A stretch of DNA of 64,000 bases from assembly GCF_026870155.1 (NCBI RefSeq), contig NZ_CP113975.1, positions 5,251,961 through 5,315,960 on the forward strand, given 5' to 3'. Below, in pieces: positions 60,953 through 64,000 of the stretch. The notes beneath the pieces were generated by a model. The model saw nothing but the letters and a program-made list of their open reading frames with translations. It was not told the origin of the DNA and searched no databases. How positions within the stretch are numbered: position 1 is the first letter of the stretch; each line of letters opens with the position of its first letter. A program made the position numbers and the translations under genes. The stretch comes from Flavobacterium marginilacus (GTDB lineage Bacteria; Bacteroidota; Bacteroidia; Flavobacteriales; Flavobacteriaceae).

Positions 60953-60983
60953 AAACTAAAAAATAACATTAAAATTTAACATT

Positions 60984-61871
60984 ATGTCAAATTCAACTAC
61001 AGCAGCAATAGAAACAGAAGCGATAGCAGGAAGCAATCCTCTTCTAAAAACTTTTGGTAAAGTAATTAAGAAAAAAAGCCTCAAAAAAGCCTCACGTTAT
61101 ATAATTGAAAAAGCAAAATCAATTGCATTTGCCTGTATTGGACTGGCTGTTTTCTGTGGATTTTGGGCCGCATTAAGTATTTATACCAAAGAAGCTCTTC
61201 CAAGTCCGTTAGCAACATTAAAAGTATTGTACGAAATGCTGAGTGATCCGTTTTATGATTACGGTCCGAATGATAAAGGGATTGGACTGCAGTTGTTTGT
61301 TTCGATAAAAACCGTTTTGACGGGATTCTTGCTGGGTTCTTTGTTTGCAATCCCGTTTGGAATCCTGATTGGAGCCAGCTCGTTTTTCAAAAAAATATTT
61401 TATCCGATTGTTCAGTTCTTGAAACCGGTTTCGCCTTTGGCTTGGTTTCCAATAGGTCTGGTGGTTTTCAAGGACACTGGATTGGCAACTATATTCATCG
61501 TGTTTATTACTTCATTGTGGTCCACATTGATTAACACCGCTTTTGGAGTGGGAACGATTCCGCAGGATCATAAAAATGTTGCGAAAGCTTTTGGTTTTTC
61601 AAAATGGAGATACTTAACCAAAGTTGTTTTTCCATACACACTGCCCCATATCATCACAGGATTGCGATTGAGTATAAGTGTTGCGTGGCTGGTGATTGTA
61701 GCCGGCGAAATGCTTTCGGGCGGTGCGGGAATAGGATTTTTTGTGTGGGACAGCTGGAATGCATTGAGTTTGGAAAAAGTGATTTCGGCCATCATCATCA
61801 TCGGATTTGTGGGAATTATTTTTGATGGATTTTTTACAATGATTGAAAATAAGGTATCGTATAAAGCTTAA
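60984..61871 (+). CDS. ABC transporter permease (NrtB-like)
   Basis: A 295-residue inner-membrane protein with about six helices and the BPD_transp_1 fold. The EAA loop reads AKAFGFSKWRYLTKVVFPYT near residue 190. Other marks are ALPSPLATLKVLYEMLSDPF near 65, TGFLLGSLFAIPFGILIGAS, RLSISVAWLVIVAGEMLSGG and GIGFFVWDSWNALSLEKVIS. These are the SsuC/NrtB group features. It pairs with the substrate-binding and ATPase genes; spacers of 110 and 141 bases are filled with palindromic repeats. Confidence 0.92.
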   Translation: MSNSTTAAIETEAIAGSNPLLKTFGKVIKKKSLKKASRYIIEKAKSIAFACIGLAVFCGFWAALSIYTKEALPSPLATLKVLYEMLSDPFYDYGPNDKGIGLQLFVSIKTVLTGFLLGSLFAIPFGILIGASSFFKKIFYPIVQFLKPVSPLAWFPIGLVVFKDTGLATIFIVFITSLWSTLINTAFGVGTIPQDHKNVAKAFGFSKWRYLTKVVFPYTLPHIITGLRLSISVAWLVIVAGEMLSGGAGIGFFVWDSWNALSLEKVISAIIIIGFVGIIFDGFFTMIENKVSYKA

Positions 61872-62012
61872 GAAGTTGCTAAGATACTGAGTTTCTAAGT
61901 TTTTTTAGAAGTCTTAGAATAGCAGCAACTAAAAATTAACTAGAAACAAACAAAAAACGGAGTTCCTAAGTCTTAGAAACTTAGAATCTCAGAAACTTAC
62001 AAACTTAAAGAT
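61872..62012. repeat. Palindromic repeats in the permease-ATPase spacer
   Basis: AGTTGCT (61874-61880) is answered by AGCAACT (61924-61930), with CTAAGA and TCTTAG inside. A second unit runs from about 61960 (GTTCCTAAGTCTTAGAAACT) to 62008, just before the ATPase ATG. It is the same word family as at 60883 and at about 46495-46558. Confidence 0.65.
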
Positions 62013-62819
62013 ATGAGCTATTTAGAAATAAAAGATTTGGAAATTTCTTTTCCAACTCCAAAAGGGAAATATATTGCAGTAAGAGATATCAATCTTTCAA
62101 TCAAAAAAGGTGAAATCATATCGATTATCGGGCATTCGGGCTGCGGAAAATCGACCATTATGAATGCAATAGGAGGGATGCTGACCCCAACAGGAGGTTC
62201 GGTTGTACTGGATGACAAAAACGTAAAAGGACCTGGTCCGGACCGCGGAATTGTTTTTCAGAACTATTCACTATTGCCTTGGCTGACTGTGGAAAACAAT
62301 ATTTTTCAGGCGGTGGATTCGGTTATGAACTGTTCTCTCGAAGAAAAGCATGAAATTGTGATCAAGAATCTGAAAATGGTGAATTTGTACCAGCACAAAG
62401 ACAAACTGCCGGGACAGCTCTCGGGCGGGATGAAGCAAAGGGTGGCTATCGCCAGAGCATTTGCAATCAATCCGGGAGTATTATTGATGGATGAACCTTT
62501 TGGTGCATTGGATGCTTTGACTAAAGGCGCAATGCAGCTGGAAGTTTTAAAATTATGGAACCTGAACAACAGAGAAAAAACAATCGTCATGATTACGCAT
62601 GATATTGAGGAAGCGTTATTTTTATCTGATAGAATTGTGGTTTTGCATAATGGTCCGGCTTCTACCATTCGTGAGATTGTACATGTAAATCTGCCAAGAC
62701 CAAGAAACAAAATCGAAATCGTAAAAACTCCAGAATACATTGAGCTGAGAGATCATTTATTACATCTCTTGACCGATCACTTTTCTATTGAAGATATGGG
62801 TGTTACCTACAAAAGTTAG
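62013..62819 (+). CDS. ABC transporter ATPase (NrtD/SsuB-like)
   Basis: A 268-residue ATPase. Walker A IIGHSGCGKSTIMNAIGGML near 38, Q-loop GIVFQNYSLLPWLTVENN, signature LSGGMKQRVAIARAFAINPG near 140 and Walker B VLLMDEPFGALDALTKG. The H-loop is in MITHDIEEALFLSDRIVVLH, and ASTIREIVHVNLPRPRNK is typical of NrtC/NrtD/TauB. It completes the importer. A terminator follows 20 bases after the stop, closing the operon. Confidence 0.95.
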   Translation: MSYLEIKDLEISFPTPKGKYIAVRDINLSIKKGEIISIIGHSGCGKSTIMNAIGGMLTPTGGSVVLDDKNVKGPGPDRGIVFQNYSLLPWLTVENNIFQAVDSVMNCSLEEKHEIVIKNLKMVNLYQHKDKLPGQLSGGMKQRVAIARAFAINPGVLLMDEPFGALDALTKGAMQLEVLKLWNLNNREKTIVMITHDIEEALFLSDRIVVLHNGPASTIREIVHVNLPRPRNKIEIVKTPEYIELRDHLLHLLTDHFSIEDMGVTYKS

Positions 62820-62842
62820 TTAATTTTGTTTACCCAAAAAAT

Positions 62843-62873
62843 GGTCTTTTTAGTATTTGAAAAGGCCTTTTTT
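62843..62873 (+). terminator. Transporter operon terminator
   Basis: GGTCTTTT (62843-62850) pairs with AAAAGGCC (62860-62867, one G-U), followed by a T-run. Confidence 0.8.
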
Positions 62874-62880
62874 AAAATAA

Positions 62881-62923
62881 AAAATTCCAAACTCCATTAT
62901 AAAATATTGGAATTTGGAATTTT
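62881..62923 (-). terminator. tatA terminator
   Basis: AAAATTCCAAA (62881-62891) pairs with TTTGGAATTTT (62913-62923). It can work in both directions and lies 29 bases beyond the tatA stop. Confidence 0.8.
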
Positions 62924-62951
62924 TATATTTGAAAGAATTTCTACGAAAAAT

Positions 62952-63125
62952 TTATTCTTTAGTTTCTTCTTTTTTATCAGCTGGCTGATCTTCTTTGGCT
63001 GCGTTTTTAAATTCTTTAATTCCGCTTCCTAAACCTTTCATTAATTCTGGAATTTTTTTACCTCCAAAAAGTAATAAAAGAACTCCAATAATCAAAAGTA
63101 TTTCTGTAACTCCTAATCTTCCCAT
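62952..63125 (-). CDS. tatA: Twin-arginine translocase subunit TatA
   Basis: A 57-residue protein, read directly from the minus strand: [20 protein letters not shown], then [20 protein letters not shown], then a charged tail with [16 protein letters not shown]. It has one N-terminal membrane helix, the FGGKKIPEL hinge and an amphipathic helix, exactly the TatA/E form. It builds the pore for folded Tat substrates; DUF1501 and deacetylase proteins in this window have Tat-like signals. It has its own terminator and is transcribed against the transport operon. TatC is not in the window. Confidence 0.95.
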   Translation of the reverse strand: MGRLGVTEILLIIGVLLLLFGGKKIPELMKGLGSGIKEFKNAAKEDQPADKKEETKE

Positions 63126-63285
63126 GATTGAATAATTTATGCCGTAGCAATTTGTAATTATATAATGGACAAAGGTATATAGAATAAATTTATGAGCATT
63201 GATTTTAGACTTTTTTTTGTTTGAGATAGCGTTAAATATTTTATAAAATTGTATAGTTTGTAATATAAGTACCTATAATAGGCTA

Positions 63286-63316
63286 GTGTTGGCAACACTT
63301 TAAATTATTATATTTG
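63286..63316 (+). promoter_or_regulatory. Promoter TTG-N17-TATATTTG with a palindrome over the -33 box
   Basis: TTG 63289-63291 and TATATTTG 63309-63316. AGTGTTG-G-CAACACT (63286-63300), a perfect palindrome, covers the TTG. The ATG follows at 63334. Confidence 0.65.
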
Positions 63317-63333
63317 TGACTTAAACACATGTC

Positions 63334-63846
63334 ATGCCTAAAAATCGGTTAAAAAGAAAAAAGTTTTGGGACAGATTATTAATCAAAAATCGATTAATAA
63401 TTTTGAACGAAGATACTTTTGAAGAAATTTTTTCTTTTAAACTGAACATAATGAGTGTTTTCGTTACACTTACATTAGGTGCCATCTTTCTGATTTCGGC
63501 TACAACAATTTTGATTGCTTTTACTCCATTGCGGGAACTTATCCCAGGCTATTCTTCTTCGGAACTGAAAAAAAATGCTACAGTTTTAGCGTTAAAATCG
63601 GATTCTCTTTCGAAGGCTTTAAAGAAAAACGAAATCTATATCAAATCAATTCAAAAAGTACTCAATGGTGAATTAGAATATGCCAAATTCAGCAAAGATT
63701 CGATACTTTCAGCTGCTGATGAAGTAAAGGAACCAGTAGATTTGTCTCCTTCTGAAAATGAAATTGAATTGAGAAAAAGAGTGAAGGAAGAGGAGAATAT
63801 CTCTACAGCGACACCAAACGGAAAGAGCCAAAAGACTAAAAAATAA
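63334..63846 (+). CDS. Membrane-anchored protein resembling the N-terminus of M23 peptidases
   Basis: A 170-residue protein. A basic cytosolic start (MPKNRLKRKKFWDRLLIKNR) is followed by IILNEDTFEEIFSFKLNIMS, then one membrane helix (LTLGAIFLISATTILIAFTP near 55) and a periplasmic LKKNATVLALKSDSLSKALK coiled part. This is the usual N-terminal half of flavobacterial M23 metallopeptidases, about 290 residues. The protein stops after a short charged tail (TATPNGKSQKTKK) with no HxxxD or HxH peptidase motifs. It might be a naturally short paralogue acting with a peptidase, or a truncation. A promoter with a palindrome precedes it; a GH3-like gene follows 53 bases later. Confidence 0.75.
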   Translation: MPKNRLKRKKFWDRLLIKNRLIILNEDTFEEIFSFKLNIMSVFVTLTLGAIFLISATTILIAFTPLRELIPGYSSSELKKNATVLALKSDSLSKALKKNEIYIKSIQKVLNGELEYAKFSKDSILSAADEVKEPVDLSPSENEIELRKRVKEEENISTATPNGKSQKTKK

Positions 63847-63899
63847 TCTGGATATTCCGATTATAAAGTACAGTACAATTTTAAAACAAATTCAACAGA

Positions 63900-64000
63900 A
63901 TGTCACTAAAATCAATTGCGGCAAAAATATTTGCCCAAAGAATATATAAAAAAACGCAGGCTTGGGCCAATTCACCTGTTGAAACTCAGAAAGCAGTTTT
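63900..64000 (+). CDS. GH3-family (auxin-responsive promoter-like) acyl-adenylating enzyme, 5' end only
   Basis: The first 33 codons are visible: MSLKSIAAKIFAQRIYKKTQ, then AWANSPVETQKAV. This start (MSxKSIAAKxFAxxIYKKTQxW) is that of bacterial GH3-auxin-responsive-promoter family proteins, which adenylate carboxylic acids. The gene runs out of the window. Identification from so few residues is tentative but the match is close. Confidence 0.65.
   Translation, partial: MSLKSIAAKIFAQRIYKKTQAWANSPVETQKAV

Overview
The window looks like a chromosomal segment of a Flavobacterium-type bacterium (Bacteroidota). It is AT-rich and has no Shine-Dalgarno-like sites. Several promoters match the flavobacterial form TTG-N17-23-TAnnTTTG. 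Many gene families are typical of the group: DUF1501/DUF1800, DUF4175, HU-CCDC81/SPOR, alginate-export porin, HAD-SerA fusion and a DUF2807 adhesin-like protein. No rRNA operon, prophage or CRISPR array was seen.

Layout. 1-6.1 kb: the 3' end of a DUF1338 (2-oxoadipate dioxygenase-like) gene, a fused phosphoserine-phosphatase-like/3-phosphoglycerate dehydrogenase gene and a large FAD/Fe-S D-2-hydroxyacid dehydrogenase. All three can be linked through D-2-hydroxyglutarate. 6.3-8.7 kb: a potassium channel, then decaying genes (a YjbR-like and an alpha/beta hydrolase pseudogene). 8.7-11.4 kb: a DUF1501/DUF1800 pair. 11.7-16.2 kb: an unusual Hsp70 with an inserted beta-rich segment, preceded by a miniature GrpE-like protein and two membrane proteins of unknown role. 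16.4-18.1 kb: a higBA toxin-antitoxin locus whose toxin 5' end is cut off by an IS982-family element. 18.3-24.6 kb: dprA, a CCDC81/SPOR protein, a TetR gene with a palindromic operator, and a deacetylase/DoxX operon divergent from an AraC regulator. 25-30.4 kb: a PIF1-like helicase, an OmpH/Skp lipoprotein, a cassette-like insertion with a frameshifted lipoprotein gene, a methyltransferase and a dead acetyltransferase.

30.4-49 kb: an IS30-family element, then mnmG, ybeY and DUF4175 with a tight cluster of parS centromere sites. One of these sites encodes the last residues of YbeY. Next come gltX, a YtxH/holin-like envelope operon, glnS with a long C-terminal extension, a ParE-type toxin-antitoxin pair, folB, tRNA-Cys, a LysE exporter, a DUF2807 protein and rnr. 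Around 49-50 kb there is an AT-rich, gene-free stretch where gene orientation switches from mostly minus to mostly plus. Together with the parS cluster about 15 kb away, this makes it a candidate replication origin.

50-64 kb: rpiB, a CDF metal exporter, an AAA_14/DUF4143 ATPase behind three operator-like palindromes spaced exactly 32 bp apart, a RhuM-Doc toxin-antitoxin-like pair, tex, then a nitrate-uptake locus (Crp/Fnr regulator with an N-terminal cysteine cluster, outer-membrane porin, substrate-binding protein, permease, ATPase). The window closes with tatA, a membrane-anchored M23-N-terminus-like protein and the start of a GH3-like gene. Several families of short palindromic repeats sit in the intergenic spaces, including inside the nitrate operon.
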